This document shows positions 44,677 to 51,925 of a stretch of DNA of 64,000 bases, in pieces. Source of the DNA: Clostridiales bacterium (lineage in GTDB: Bacteria; Bacillota; Desulfotomaculia; Desulfotomaculales; VENG01). The notes beneath the pieces were generated by a model that did not search any database, had not been told where the DNA came from, and saw nothing but the letters and a program-made list of their open reading frames with translations. The stretch covers positions 1 through 64,000 of the forward strand of contig JADQBQ010000036.1 in assembly GCA_016278505.1 (NCBI GenBank), read 5' to 3'. The position numbers and the translations under genes are program-made. Position 1 is the first letter of the stretch. Each line of letters starts with the position of its first letter.

Positions 44677-45315
44677 TTAATTATTAGCCAAATCTGCCTT
44701 GCCGCCCCGTATCCAATATATTAGGCCATAGAAAAATGGGGTGTTAAAAACGGTAATCCCCATCTTTACTAGGTACTGGCTAATAACCATATTTATTAGT
44801 GCAGCATTCGGGACTGCACCATAAAATGCAATGGTGATAAAGATTGAAGTATCAATGGCCTGGGACAAATATGTAGAGCCGTTATTTCTAAGCCAAAGGA
44901 AGCGTCCATTAGTTAGCCGCTTAATTGCTAAGAATGCCCATACATCGGTAAACTGCGACACCAAATAGGCAGCAATGCTCGCCCCTACTATTCTAAACGA
45001 TCCACTCAAAACTAATTGATAGGCCTCCTGACTGCCCCAGAACGGGGCTGCGGGCAAAAGAATACTTGCCTGCACCAGTACCACCATCAAAACATTCATG
45101 TAAAAGCCCATTATAACGACCCGCTTTGCCCTGTCCCGGCCCCATATTTCAGAAACGGCATCGGTCATCAAAAAGGTTAGGGAATAGCAAATAAAGCCTG
45201 CGGGCACAAAAAGGCCCCATAGATCTATTACCTTAGAGGCCGTTATGTTTGCCACGATTAGGGCTGTAATGTAAACGCTTAACACGGTATAAAACTTGTT
45301 TTCAAAATCTCGCAA
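44677..45315 (-). CDS. yhhQ: YhhQ/VUT-family queuosine precursor transporter
   Basis: About 212 residues with six hydrophobic segments. Diagnostic features of the DUF165/YhhQ family are ANITASKVIDLWG near the N-terminus, FLMTDAVSEIWGRDRAK and QFTDVWAFLAIKR, with LSQAIDTSIFI later. The family imports queuosine precursors such as preQ0 and preQ1. The TTG at 45315 has GGAGG 8 bases upstream; a GTG at 45324 overlaps that ribosome site and is less likely. Its presence next to the island suggests salvage feeding the modification pathway or tRNA queuosine. Confidence 0.9.
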   Translation of the reverse strand: MRDFENKFYTVLSVYITALIVANITASKVIDLWGLFVPAGFICYSLTFLMTDAVSEIWGRDRAKRVVIMGFYMNVLMVVLVQASILLPAAPFWGSQEAYQLVLSGSFRIVGASIAAYLVSQFTDVWAFLAIKRLTNGRFLWLRNNGSTYLSQAIDTSIFITIAFYGAVPNAALINMVISQYLVKMGITVFNTPFFYGLIYWIRGGKADLANN

Positions 45316-45322
45316 ATTTCGC

Positions 45323-45387
45323 ACCTCCAGGTAATAAAATTTCGACCTTATTGCCTTGTTTCCTTTGACCTGGGAGAAATTTTATTA
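45323..45387 (-). promoter_or_regulatory. Pseudoknot-capable leader of the queuosine-precursor transporter
   Basis: In the minus-strand transcript TAATAAAATTTC pairs perfectly with GAAATTTTATTA (45376-45387 with 45332-45343, 12 base pairs). CTCCCAGGT (about 45368-45376) can pair, with one bulge, with ACCTGGAGG (45324-45332), the ribosome binding site. The order A-B-A'-B' is an H-type pseudoknot or a pair of competing stems, the architecture of preQ1 riboswitches. It does not match the preQ1-I sequence that I know. The upstream small gene ends inside it. Confidence 0.5.
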
Positions 45388-45570
45388 AGGATTACATACA
45401 CGGCACAGCTCATAGCTGGCATCAAAGGCCTGATCGTTAAAAGTAAACTTGATCAGGTTTGAGTTGCATTTCTTTGATCCACATGCCGACGGGACAGTGT
45501 AATTTATTACTATTTTTGCTGGCCATTTAATAAGTCTCAACCTTTGCACTGCTGAAGTCCCACAGGCCAT
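45385..45570 (-). CDS. Small cysteine-rich protein (possible zinc ribbon)
   Basis: 61 residues with cysteines at 3, 31, 36, 57 and 60, the last two as CRVC. This pattern could bind one zinc ion. GAGGGAG precedes the ATG by about 8 bases. It is upstream of and probably co-transcribed with the transporter. Function unknown. Confidence 0.45.
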   Translation of the reverse strand: MACGTSAVQRLRLIKWPAKIVINYTVPSACGSKKCNSNLIKFTFNDQAFDASYELCRVCNP

Positions 45571-45757
45571 TATTGGACTCCCTCGATATGCTTAAATATT
45601 AGGCTATTTCCGGCTGGATTTATTTTAATAGTGTCACCATTTGACTTACTTGTTTTTACACAGGTTGATACTATTTAGGAGAAACATATTTTTTTAAGGA
45701 CACTTATTTATAATTCAGTATTTTTATCACCCAGAGTTTATATAAAAGGAGGTTCTC

Positions 45758-45958
45758 ATGGTGGCCAAAATTCCTCTTCTAAACCAAAACTCTTTTCGGA
45801 TTCTAGGCATAAAAGAAAAAAAGCCCATCCTATCAGATGCTGAGATTGCAGCCAAAACATGTATACCTGTTGAAAAAGTTGCCTGTCATTTAAATGCGCT
45901 TCGGAAGGCTAAGATCCTTACGGATGGTAGCCAATCGAGATACAAAACAAGAACTTGA
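45758..45958 (+). CDS. Small winged-helix DNA-binding protein
   Basis: 66 residues. ILSDAEIAAKTCIPVEKVACHL followed by ALRKAKILTDG is a winged-helix/MarR-like reading head; the second half of a wing is short. AAAGGAGG precedes the ATG. It stands alone and converges on the amidase gene. Confidence 0.55.
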   Translation: MVAKIPLLNQNSFRILGIKEKKPILSDAEIAAKTCIPVEKVACHLNALRKAKILTDGSQSRYKTRT

Positions 45959-45963
45959 ATGCC

Positions 45964-46566
45964 TCAGCTGGTGCTGATTTCTTTCCCGTCAAATACAAAG
46001 GCATCAATTCCCTTTTGACGCAGCTGCCGGGCATAATTTTCCGCACTTGCCCGGGTGCTGAATGCACCTACCTGTACCCGCCACAGGTGGGATGTCTTCT
46101 GTTTTACCCCCGTTGAGACGTTACTATTAACCTCATTATCCGGCTTATTCCCGTCAGCCTGGCACAACTCCCGCCGCAGCACATCCATATCCATAAACCG
46201 GCCCGGGCAGGCAGTTGCTGCCCCCGGCACTTCCCGGTGGCCTAGAATATTTTCCTCCGGGATTCCGTAACAGCCTACCAAGTCCCACAAAAGCCCCAAT
46301 AAGGCCTCATGCTGATCCGGCAACATGCAATGTTCCTCCATATTCCCAATAACAGACACTCCTATGGATTTATGATTCATGCCTCCCGCCCGGCAATGTG
46401 CACCGGGAATGTCCAGTGACCGTCCTTCCACTACATTTCCATAACGCTCAATGACATAGTTGTAACCAATGTCCCGCCAGCCGAGGGATAAGTGGTACCG
46501 CTTTACCTGTTCCGCATCTTTTTCCTCCGCACCGGTATGGTGCACAATTATATGAGTGTGTTTCAT
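45964..46566 (-). CDS. N-acetylmuramoyl-L-alanine amidase (Amidase_2) with SPOR domain
   Basis: 200 residues. Residues 1-140 are a PGRP/Amidase_2 domain: HIIVHHTG (zinc His), IGYNYVIERYG, IPGAHCRAGG, GVSVIGN and GHREVPGAATACPG (His and Cys ligands). Residues about 160-200 are a SPOR peptidoglycan-binding domain (WRVQVGAFSTRASAENYA). No signal peptide is seen, as in phage and sporulation lysins. It is the last gene of the DUF1659-DUF2922-YvrJ-amidase cluster, a set seen in many Firmicutes. Confidence 0.9.
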   Translation of the reverse strand: MKHTHIIVHHTGAEEKDAEQVKRYHLSLGWRDIGYNYVIERYGNVVEGRSLDIPGAHCRAGGMNHKSIGVSVIGNMEEHCMLPDQHEALLGLLWDLVGCYGIPEENILGHREVPGAATACPGRFMDMDVLRRELCQADGNKPDNEVNSNVSTGVKQKTSHLWRVQVGAFSTRASAENYARQLRQKGIDAFVFDGKEISTS

Positions 46567-46574
46567 TATCCTCG

Positions 46575-46730
46575 CTACCCCCCTGCATCTAGTTTTTCCC
46601 CGACAACCCGGGCCAGCTGCTGAATGCTGATCGTAAGCTCGTCCAATTTTCCTTCAATGCGTACCAGTAAGTAAGCTGCCACTACAATGGGAAAGCCCAC
46701 ATTTGCTATTCCCTGAAGAATTTCTTCCAT
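46575..46730 (-). CDS. YvrJ-family small membrane protein
   Basis: 51 residues, ATG at 46730 with GGAGGG 8 bases upstream. It begins MEEILQGIANVGFPIVVAAY and continues LLVRIEGKLDEL, the hallmark of the YvrJ family: one membrane helix and a short amphipathic tail. It lies directly before the amidase gene, where a holin-like or accessory role is plausible but unproven. Confidence 0.8.
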   Translation of the reverse strand: MEEILQGIANVGFPIVVAAYLLVRIEGKLDELTISIQQLARVVGEKLDAGG

Positions 46731-46755
46731 ATTCACATCCCTCCCAATTATAAAT

Positions 46756-46777
46756 CAGGGAGGGCTCGCGCCCTCCC
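46756..46777 (-). terminator. GC-rich hairpin between the DUF2922 and YvrJ genes
   Basis: GGGAGGG / CCCTCCC stem with a 6-base loop, 12 bases after the DUF2922 stop codon on the minus strand. No T-run; it may attenuate transcription or stabilise mRNA. Confidence 0.45.
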
Positions 46778-46789
46778 CTGTTCGTGTGA

Positions 46790-47020
46790 CTATGCAGGAT
46801 CGTAAAGATCGTTGGTAGTTTTGTCGATTACTTTCACATCGTACTTGGATGCTAGGTCCCCGCCGTTGGTGCTGAACATATTCTTGGCGATGATGGTATC
46901 CATAACCGCTTCAATCTCAGCAGCAGTGAGATCGGTGCGGGGATTGTCCAGGCTGATGGTCATGCTGGTTCCCCCCTGGCTCCTAAACACCATACGCAGG
47001 GTCTGAGTGGTAGTGGGCAT
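46790..47020 (-). CDS. DUF2922 family protein
   Basis: 76 residues. LRMVFRSQGGTSMTISLDNP and the acidic helix AAEIEAVMDTIIAKNMF match DUF2922. A strong AAGGAGGG ribosome site precedes the ATG. Function unknown; the family nearly always travels with DUF1659 and YvrJ. Confidence 0.8.
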   Translation of the reverse strand: MPTTTQTLRMVFRSQGGTSMTISLDNPRTDLTAAEIEAVMDTIIAKNMFSTNGGDLASKYDVKVIDKTTNDLYDPA

Positions 47021-47123
47021 AGTTTCCCTCCTTTCCTTGCAGGACGGGTAAACTCAAACACCCGCCCCTATTGTATTCCGTTCACATAATTACCGTGGTT
47101 TGCAGCGCATCAGGCAAATTTTT

Positions 47124-47354
47124 CTATACCACCTGGTTAACCAGTTCCCCGGTGTCAATGCGTGTTACAGAGTCCAGGGGATCCTGCACCAGGCCGGCCA
47201 GTGCTGCGACCACTTCGTGTAGATCTGGATCCAGCGCGGCAGGCTTGATGTGGTAAAGGTTCTTGTTGCTGAACTCCGGGTTTCCCTGGCCGTCAGTACC
47301 TACATTGAACCGCAGGCGAAGCACCGCTTCAGCGGGAATATTTACTACTGCCAT
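47124..47354 (-). CDS. DUF1659 family protein
   Basis: 76 residues. AEAVLRLRFNVGTDGQGNPE and NLYHIKPAALDPDLHEV match DUF1659. AGGAGGG lies 7 bases before the ATG. First gene of the four-gene cluster. Function unknown. Confidence 0.8.
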   Translation of the reverse strand: MAVVNIPAEAVLRLRFNVGTDGQGNPEFSNKNLYHIKPAALDPDLHEVVAALAGLVQDPLDSVTRIDTGELVNQVV

Positions 47355-47510
47355 TATGCTACCCTCCTTCCTTTGGATGGGCAGGGCCGGTACCGGCAGC
47401 CCGGCCCCAAACCCTCGTTCGCCGGTTGTGGGAATAGCATAAGCCCGGTTTATGGTGATGTCAATACCTGAGCTTGTCCAATCCTTTAATTATTATGACT
47501 AAAGATTACA

Positions 47511-47558
47511 TTGACTAGGAACATCTGTTCTCACTATAATGGTTTAGAACACCCGTTC
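47511..47558 (+). promoter_or_regulatory. SOS-regulated promoter with two LexA boxes
   Basis: TTGACT (47511-47516), 18-base spacer, TATAAT (47535-47540). GAACATCTGTTC (47519-47530) lies between -35 and -10, and GAACACCCGTTC (47547-47558) lies at the start site. Both are perfect GAAC-N4-GTTC LexA boxes of the Gram-positive type, 28 bases apart. Confidence 0.85.
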
Positions 47559-47591
47559 GACGCAAAGATAGATAATAGGGAGGTAATCGTA

Positions 47592-47816
47592 ATGAATGAG
47601 CGCGGGAAAGCGGTTTTAAAAGCTATCAGCGAATTTCACCGTGTGAAAGGGTATTCCCCAACCGTTCGTGAGCTGTGTGGCCTTGTTGGGCTCAGGTCCA
47701 CCGCCACAGTTCATAAGTATCTGGCCAGGCTAAGGGAAGAAGGATACATCGCCAGCGTGCCGGACAGACCACGTACACTTCGTATAGTAGAGAAGAGTAA
47801 AATTGGAATACCCTAA
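47592..47816 (+). CDS. Mini-LexA: LexA DNA-binding domain without protease
   Basis: 74 residues. AVLKAISEFHRVKGYSPTVR and VGLRSTATVHKYLARLREEG are the winged helix of LexA, including the GYSPTVRE hallmark. The protein ends after about 70 residues (RIVEKSKIGIP), before the cleavage site and the S24 peptidase domain. The ATG at 47592 has GGGAGGT 7 bases upstream. With its own two LexA boxes it would be self-regulated, or would compete with full-length LexA and, lacking the protease, would not be removed by RecA-stimulated self-cleavage. Confidence 0.85.
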   Translation: MNERGKAVLKAISEFHRVKGYSPTVRELCGLVGLRSTATVHKYLARLREEGYIASVPDRPRTLRIVEKSKIGIP

Positions 47817-47987
47817 CCATAATTGGCACACGCGGCAGTATTTTTAAAGGTACTGATTGCGCATAGATCGGGTAAACCCGTACCACTCTATGACTGTATC
47901 GGACCGTGTAAATTGCAAAATACAAGACTTGTATCATGAAGTTTGTACGGCAGGCTGAATTCTAAAAAGCCGGGTCCTTACGGAATG

Positions 47988-47999
47988 GAACAAATGTTC
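47988..47999. promoter_or_regulatory. Third LexA box, upstream of the 89-residue gene
   Basis: GAACAAATGTTC, a perfect GAAC-N4-GTTC box 152 bases before the start of the next gene. The gap 47817-48150 otherwise holds only an 11-base direct repeat, TTTGTACGGCA (about 47942 and 48051). Confidence 0.65.
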
Positions 48000-48150
48000 T
48001 ACACACTCAATCAACACAGGTTCCTTTGTCTTAAATTAATTTTGTACGGCACTTTGTTTAATGGACTTTCATGTAATTAAGACTATCCGGGTATGGCCTT
48101 CAAATTAGCTCTGGAGGCCTTGAAACTTAAGAGAAAGGGGATTCCGTACA

Positions 48151-48420
48151 ATGGCCAAGAATAAGCGGCTGGAAGTACGGCTGCCGTCAGATCACTGGAT
48201 ATGGCAGTACCCGCCCGGGTCCCGCAGTAAAAGGATGCGCGAGGCGCTGGGGTTTATGGATACGCTGCAGGAAACATTTAAAAATCTCGACAGGCGCCTG
48301 GGGCAAATAGAGGAGATGCTGGCATCGGGGGAGATATTTGTATCAGTTGAAAAAGGTAAGCAGGAGGAATCGGACAGCTGCGACATTAAATTTGACACGG
48401 ATGCTTTTATGAATATTTAA
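48151..48420 (+). CDS. Small ribbon-helix-helix-like DNA-binding protein
   Basis: 89 residues. LEVRLPSDH...PPGSRSKRMREAL has the strand-turn-helix character of ribbon-helix-helix proteins. A coiled-coil-like helix (LQETFKNLDRRLGQIEEML) and an acidic tail follow. AGAAAGGGG precedes the ATG. A LexA box upstream suggests DNA-damage control. Likely a plasmid- or phage-type regulator. Confidence 0.5.
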   Translation: MAKNKRLEVRLPSDHWIWQYPPGSRSKRMREALGFMDTLQETFKNLDRRLGQIEEMLASGEIFVSVEKGKQEESDSCDIKFDTDAFMNI

Positions 48421-48607
48421 ACGGACCCGCCGCTACGGAACCTTAATATCGGCTGCAGAGGCAGCCGGGTGCATAATCACAATTTGTTTACCTCTTCCCG
48501 GCGCACACTGGCCCGGGCACTATTAGGTCATTAATTACGGGTCTGCCCGGCCCAGAGTGCGCCTAGCCGGGAGATCATACCATAGCCTTTTACCGTATTA
48601 GCATGTC

Positions 48608-48665
48608 GGCCGAATACTGGGCTAAGCTTTGAGGCAATATTTTGGGGTCAGCCCAGAATGCGGCC
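48608..48665 (+). repeat. Structured repeat, copy 1 (GGGTC-loop hairpin)
   Basis: Outer stem GGCCG (48608-48612) / CGGCC (48661-48665); inner stem CTGGGCT (48617-48623) / AGCCCAG (48650-48656); 26-base loop ending TTTTGGGGTC. The copy at 56550-56608 keeps the same layout with different inner-stem bases. It lies in the 760-base gene-free stretch 48421-49180. Confidence 0.65.
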
Positions 48666-48719
48666 AGCTCTGGGGTCTAAGGCCACTGCGTTACGGGTCG
48701 TTTGCCCGCACCGCCACGC

Positions 48720-48764
48720 CCAGGCACTCTGGGGTTATATTTTGGGTCAAGCCTGGTCACGGCC
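48720..48764 (+). repeat. Structured repeat, copy 2 (partial)
   Basis: Inner stem CCAGGC (48720-48725) / GCCTGG (48751-48756), loop of 25 bases containing TTATATTTTGGGTC, then TCA and CGGCC (48760-48764) as in copy 1. The 5' outer strand is not recognisable. Confidence 0.5.
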
Positions 48765-49033
48765 GTGCTCGGTCAGACTCACTGGTCATCAGCCCCCAAC
48801 CTCCCAACCCTCCGCCCCCACTCATGGGGGCCGGAGGGCTTTACATTTTCCGGCTGGTTGCTTTGCCACTCCTGTTCTTTTCATTATACCGACGCCTTAC
48901 CCCGGTCCGAGCCAGGTTTTACCTAGCGCAGACGCTTCTGGCCGGTGGTCAGGGGGCGGGCCTTAGGCCCGCTCAGCACCGTAGAAAATTGCAGTTCCGC
49001 GCCCTACCGCGCGAGGGCTCGGCCCGGGGCATA

Positions 49034-49135
49034 CCGGGAGTCAAGGGTTCGTTCCACAAAATTTTTTGAGCTCAAAAGGTGAATGCTTTGGGGTCCAAAA
49101 AAATTTTGTTCCACCCTTCGGCCCTTGACTCCCGG
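49034..49135. repeat. Long inverted repeat upstream of the SWIM protein gene
   Basis: CCGGGAGTCAAGGG (49034-49047) pairs perfectly with CCCTTGACTCCCGG (49122-49135). Inner arms CAAAATTTTTT and AAAAAAATTTTG also pair, leaving a loop with TTTGGGGTCC. It could be a bidirectional terminator, a mobile-element remnant or an RNA. Confidence 0.6.
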
Positions 49136-49180
49136 CACCGGCGCCGGTGGTGGGATGAAAGAAAAAGGAGTGGATGAGAG

Positions 49181-49495
49181 ATGTTGCGTAAGTTGCTGGG
49201 TAAGGTTGACGATGGTAGATTCGGAAGGGCCGTTGCGGGGATGCAGGCCGGGTGGCAGTGGGAGTGCAGGGAGCGGCATGAGGGTTGGGTTGTGGGGTTT
49301 GTGCGCTACGGGCGCAAAGAGTTCTACGTTGTCATTGAGCAGCGCGGCCGCCGGGGACTTGCGCGGTGCAGCTGCTACGACGTGGTGCACCGCGGGGTGC
49401 TTTGCAAGCACATTGCTTTTGGTGCCATGTCAGAGTTGGGGTTGGCAGCTGCTGCGCGCAGCGCGCACCGGGAACTGCCGGAGCTGGGGCGTTAA
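49181..49495 (+). CDS. SWIM zinc-finger-only small protein
   Basis: 104 residues. After a short beta region (WVVGFVRYGRKEFYVVIEQ) comes a SWIM finger CSCYDVVHRGVLCKH (CxC...CxH). Nothing else is present, so it is a free-standing SWIM domain, normally a DNA- or protein-binding module. AAGGAG is about 10 bases upstream. A longer overlapping frame on the same strand is an artefact. The gene ends in a strong terminator. Confidence 0.7.
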   Translation: MLRKLLGKVDDGRFGRAVAGMQAGWQWECRERHEGWVVGFVRYGRKEFYVVIEQRGRRGLARCSCYDVVHRGVLCKHIAFGAMSELGLAAAARSAHRELPELGR

Positions 49496-49511
49496 GCCCC
49501 GGCTTTTTTTT
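49483..49511 (+). terminator. Rho-independent terminator of the SWIM gene
   Basis: GCTGGGGC / GCCCCGGC stem (with one G-T pair), 5-base loop containing the stop codon, followed by eight T. Confidence 0.88.
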
Positions 49512-49569
49512 GGTCGAATAGGAAGGCGGCGGTCTCGGCTACGGCCGGAGTATTTCTTAATGACCACCA

Positions 49570-49620
49570 GCCGGCACCGCCGCCTTTAATTTAAGCCCTT
49601 TTGGGGTCAGGCAGACAGCC
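49570..49620 (+). repeat. Structured repeat, copy 3 (divergent)
   Basis: Outer arms CCGGC and GCCGG and inner arms GCCT / AGGC enclose a loop TTAATTTAAGCCCTTTTGGGGTC-like in its 3' half. Same layout and loop motif as copy 1. The rest of 49512-49755 holds a further inverted repeat (AAGGCGGCGGT / ACCGCCGCCTT) and no gene. Confidence 0.4.
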
Positions 49621-49755
49621 GGTAAACGGGCTCAGGTGTCGGAATTCTGGCCGCTGCCCGCAGGAATGCCCATCTCACTAGGGTCCGGGCCGCGACTGCG
49701 GCCTTTAAACACCGGCTGCAGATGCAACCGGAGAACATACCCTCCGGAGTAATTT

Positions 49756-50253
49756 TTAGCTGTCGAATAACCGGGTTAAAGTGAAAGCGGAATACATATC
49801 CGCTTCAGAAGAGTCATCATGAATGAATTTATAGAACTCGGCTTCCAAGTGTATTTCTTTTTTTCCCGCCATGTAAAGGCTTTTAACTTTCTCCAGCTGT
49901 TTTTCATCCGGGACGTATACCAGTGCATATCCATCCTTTTTTCCGTCGTCGACCAGGTCGGGTATTCGCAGCCCGAAAGTTTTACCATCAACATTTAATG
50001 CATCGATTTCTCCTATCAAATCGAATTTATGGTTCTGATAGTTCTCGTTAAATGAATCCACCAGCTGGTTTATACCTTTATTATCGCCGACCAGAGTCAG
50101 CTGCAGCATTTTATCAAACATATCATCTTCCTCCTGGAAGAATGTTTTTGGATCACCAGCTATAACTTCAGCGTTCTTTTCTTCTCCGCATCCACCCAAC
50201 ATGGCGGTTAATAGCGGAATTAAGACAAAAATAATTACATAAATCTTTTTCAA
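49756..50253 (-). CDS. Lipoprotein of unknown function
   Basis: 165 residues. N-terminal signal MKKIYVIIFVLIPLLTAMLG with lipobox LGGC (lipidated Cys at about 22). The mature part is acidic with alternating strands and helices; no known domain. It is followed upstream by a small two-helix membrane protein gene on the same strand. Confidence 0.65.
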   Translation of the reverse strand: MKKIYVIIFVLIPLLTAMLGGCGEEKNAEVIAGDPKTFFQEEDDMFDKMLQLTLVGDNKGINQLVDSFNENYQNHKFDLIGEIDALNVDGKTFGLRIPDLVDDGKKDGYALVYVPDEKQLEKVKSLYMAGKKEIHLEAEFYKFIHDDSSEADMYSAFTLTRLFDS

Positions 50254-50271
50254 TAGATGGATCCTCCTGAT

Positions 50272-50478
50272 TTATAAATCTATTTTACTTTCCTTTTTTA
50301 TACTTTGTTTGCTAAGCAGCTTATCAATTTTTTTGTCAATTCTTTTAACCTTTTGGCAAGTGTCATCTAGCATGACAACTATGGCCACTAGAAATACAGC
50401 CGTTGTAACCTCTTCCGGTAAGGGAAAAAACAGGCTTGCTATGATGCCGGCTATAATGATAAGCCATCCGTAAATCAA
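50272..50478 (-). CDS. Small membrane protein
   Basis: 68 residues with two hydrophobic segments (LIIIAGIIASLFFPL and VTTAVFLVAIVVML) and a lysine-rich tail. Probably in an operon with the lipoprotein, 18 bases away. Function unknown. Confidence 0.55.
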   Translation of the reverse strand: MIYGWLIIIAGIIASLFFPLPEEVTTAVFLVAIVVMLDDTCQKVKRIDKKIDKLLSKQSIKKESKIDL

Positions 50479-50554
50479 AGAATGTTCCTCCTTATAAATT
50501 CTCCCTACGTTGGTAACTAATTAGCGAAATATATAGCTTCCATGATGAAATTGT

Positions 50555-50980
50555 TTAAGTGTTCCTCCACCACTCTATTACTCCTAATTGGGGTACTATC
50601 TTTCTTATCATTGGTATTGTATTTCCGGCCAGGTCCCGCTTATCGAAGTAGACTAAGACTTTAAGCCGGGACGGTTTTGGCTGCCTTTTTGGCCTGGGCT
50701 CTAATTGCATGAGGATTTTGTTTCTAAAAGTGTCCGGGGGCATATCTTTTTTGTCATTACCCGACTGTAGAAAAAAACCGCCGGACGATACTTGTTTTTC
50801 CCACCAGCAGACCTGTATCTTTCGTTCCAGCCAGAATTTTTCTAGAGAATGCTGCAAAACTTGCTCACGGGCAAAGTCCAGCGCTTTTGCACACAGGCTT
50901 TCAAATTTAATATGGTCCTGGTTGGTTATGGTAACCAGGTTTCCCTCCCTCTGAGCTTTAATGGGGATTATTTTCATCAC
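50555..50980 (-). CDS. Hypothetical protein
   Basis: 141 residues, basic, with paired tryptophans (VCWWEKQ, IEWWRNT) and no motif I recognise. Its start overlaps the end of the upstream 224-residue gene by 23 bases, so both are co-translated. Confidence 0.5.
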   Translation of the reverse strand: MMKIIPIKAQREGNLVTITNQDHIKFESLCAKALDFAREQVLQHSLEKFWLERKIQVCWWEKQVSSGGFFLQSGNDKKDMPPDTFRNKILMQLEPRPKRQPKPSRLKVLVYFDKRDLAGNTIPMIRKIVPQLGVIEWWRNT

Positions 50981-51632
50981 TGTTAAGCAGCTGGTGATCG
51001 TTGTAATTATCCGGAGATATCGGCTCAGTACGGGTTAATGTCAATTTCTCTATGCGAGTACCTGCCACCTCATACAGCAGACAACGGACTGTAGATTTGG
51101 CCATGTCAATGTAGTTCCCGTAATGGTCGGTAAAGTGGTCGGGGTTACCAGTGTCATGCCAGGCATGAACATATTTCTCAGCTGCCTGTTTAATGATTTT
51201 TTCCAGGTTGGTGCTGTTCACTTCAGAATCGGCTAAGCCTGCACAAAGTTTATGCAGGTATTCCTTGGCTTCGTCCTCACATTTTAGCTTTTGCGGCTGT
51301 TTGGATTCTTTTACTGCTTCCTGGTAGACTGCCTCGGCCGCTAATGGGAGTTGGCAGAAGGTTTTAGCCATCCGTTTTTCGGCTTCGGATATGTGGTTTA
51401 CAAAGAGTCTGGTTTGATTTTTTTCCATGTCCCACGCTGCCAGTTTCCGGGAACTTTTTAATAAGCGAATTTCCTTTTTTACTCGTTTTAAGGTGTACCC
51501 GCGGTAGTCAGTCCTGCTGCCGGAATAGGCTGCCTGCATAAATGCTCGGGTATATTTGGGACTGACCTTAGGCTTTTGGCCGGCGGCCTGGCTGCCGGCT
51601 TCATAATGGGCCATCTTTTCCACTATCTTCAC
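50958..51632 (-). CDS. Hypothetical helical protein
   Basis: 224 residues, mostly helical, Lys/Glu-rich, no signal peptide. AEAVYQEAVKESKQP and EYLHKLCAGLAD are amphipathic. No family is recognised. First gene of a two-gene unit. Confidence 0.5.
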   Translation of the reverse strand: MKIVEKMAHYEAGSQAAGQKPKVSPKYTRAFMQAAYSGSRTDYRGYTLKRVKKEIRLLKSSRKLAAWDMEKNQTRLFVNHISEAEKRMAKTFCQLPLAAEAVYQEAVKESKQPQKLKCEDEAKEYLHKLCAGLADSEVNSTNLEKIIKQAAEKYVHAWHDTGNPDHFTDHYGNYIDMAKSTVRCLLYEVAGTRIEKLTLTRTEPISPDNYNDHQLLNSDENNPH

Positions 51633-51742
51633 CTCATTTCAGTTTTCTAATTCTGTAGGACACAATGGCCTGGTAAGAGTTAAGTGTCTTTTTGTTCTTT
51701 AATTGCCGGGATTAATTGAAAGCCTATAAGCATCAGCCATTT

Positions 51743-51925
51743 CTAAAAGTCATCGTCATTTTGAGTAATCTGGTATTTTAGTTCAATTTCTTTTTTGCAT
51801 TGGCAATATTGTGTTTCTGTTACCTGCCTGAATTTTTTTTGCGTTGGATAGTCACCAAAAAGGTTGATCATTAGTTCTTTAAAGGCTATGTCAATCCGGT
51901 CTGAATTCGAATTATTTAAATTCAT
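51743..51925 (-). CDS. Small hypothetical protein
   Basis: 60 residues from an ATG at 51925 with GGTGG 6 bases upstream; the frame is open to 52009 without a better start. Contains CQCKKE. Function unknown. Confidence 0.4.
   Translation of the reverse strand: MNLNNSNSDRIDIAFKELMINLFGDYPTQKKFRQVTETQYCQCKKEIELKYQITQNDDDF

Noticed and set aside
48629-49069. 146- and 102-residue frames in the GC-rich gap
   Set aside because: They run through the structured repeats and have Pro/Arg-rich shadow-like sequence with no start signals.
45758-49495. Intact prophage
   Set aside because: Amidase, LexA-like and RusA/DnaC genes occur, but no terminase, capsid, portal, tail or integrase gene is present, so only a phage-like or remnant region can be claimed.
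49083-49589. 168-residue plus-strand frame over the SWIM gene
   Set aside because: It is rich in Gly, Ser and Cys without domain pattern and overlaps the SWIM frame, which has the CxC...CxH motif and a ribosome site.
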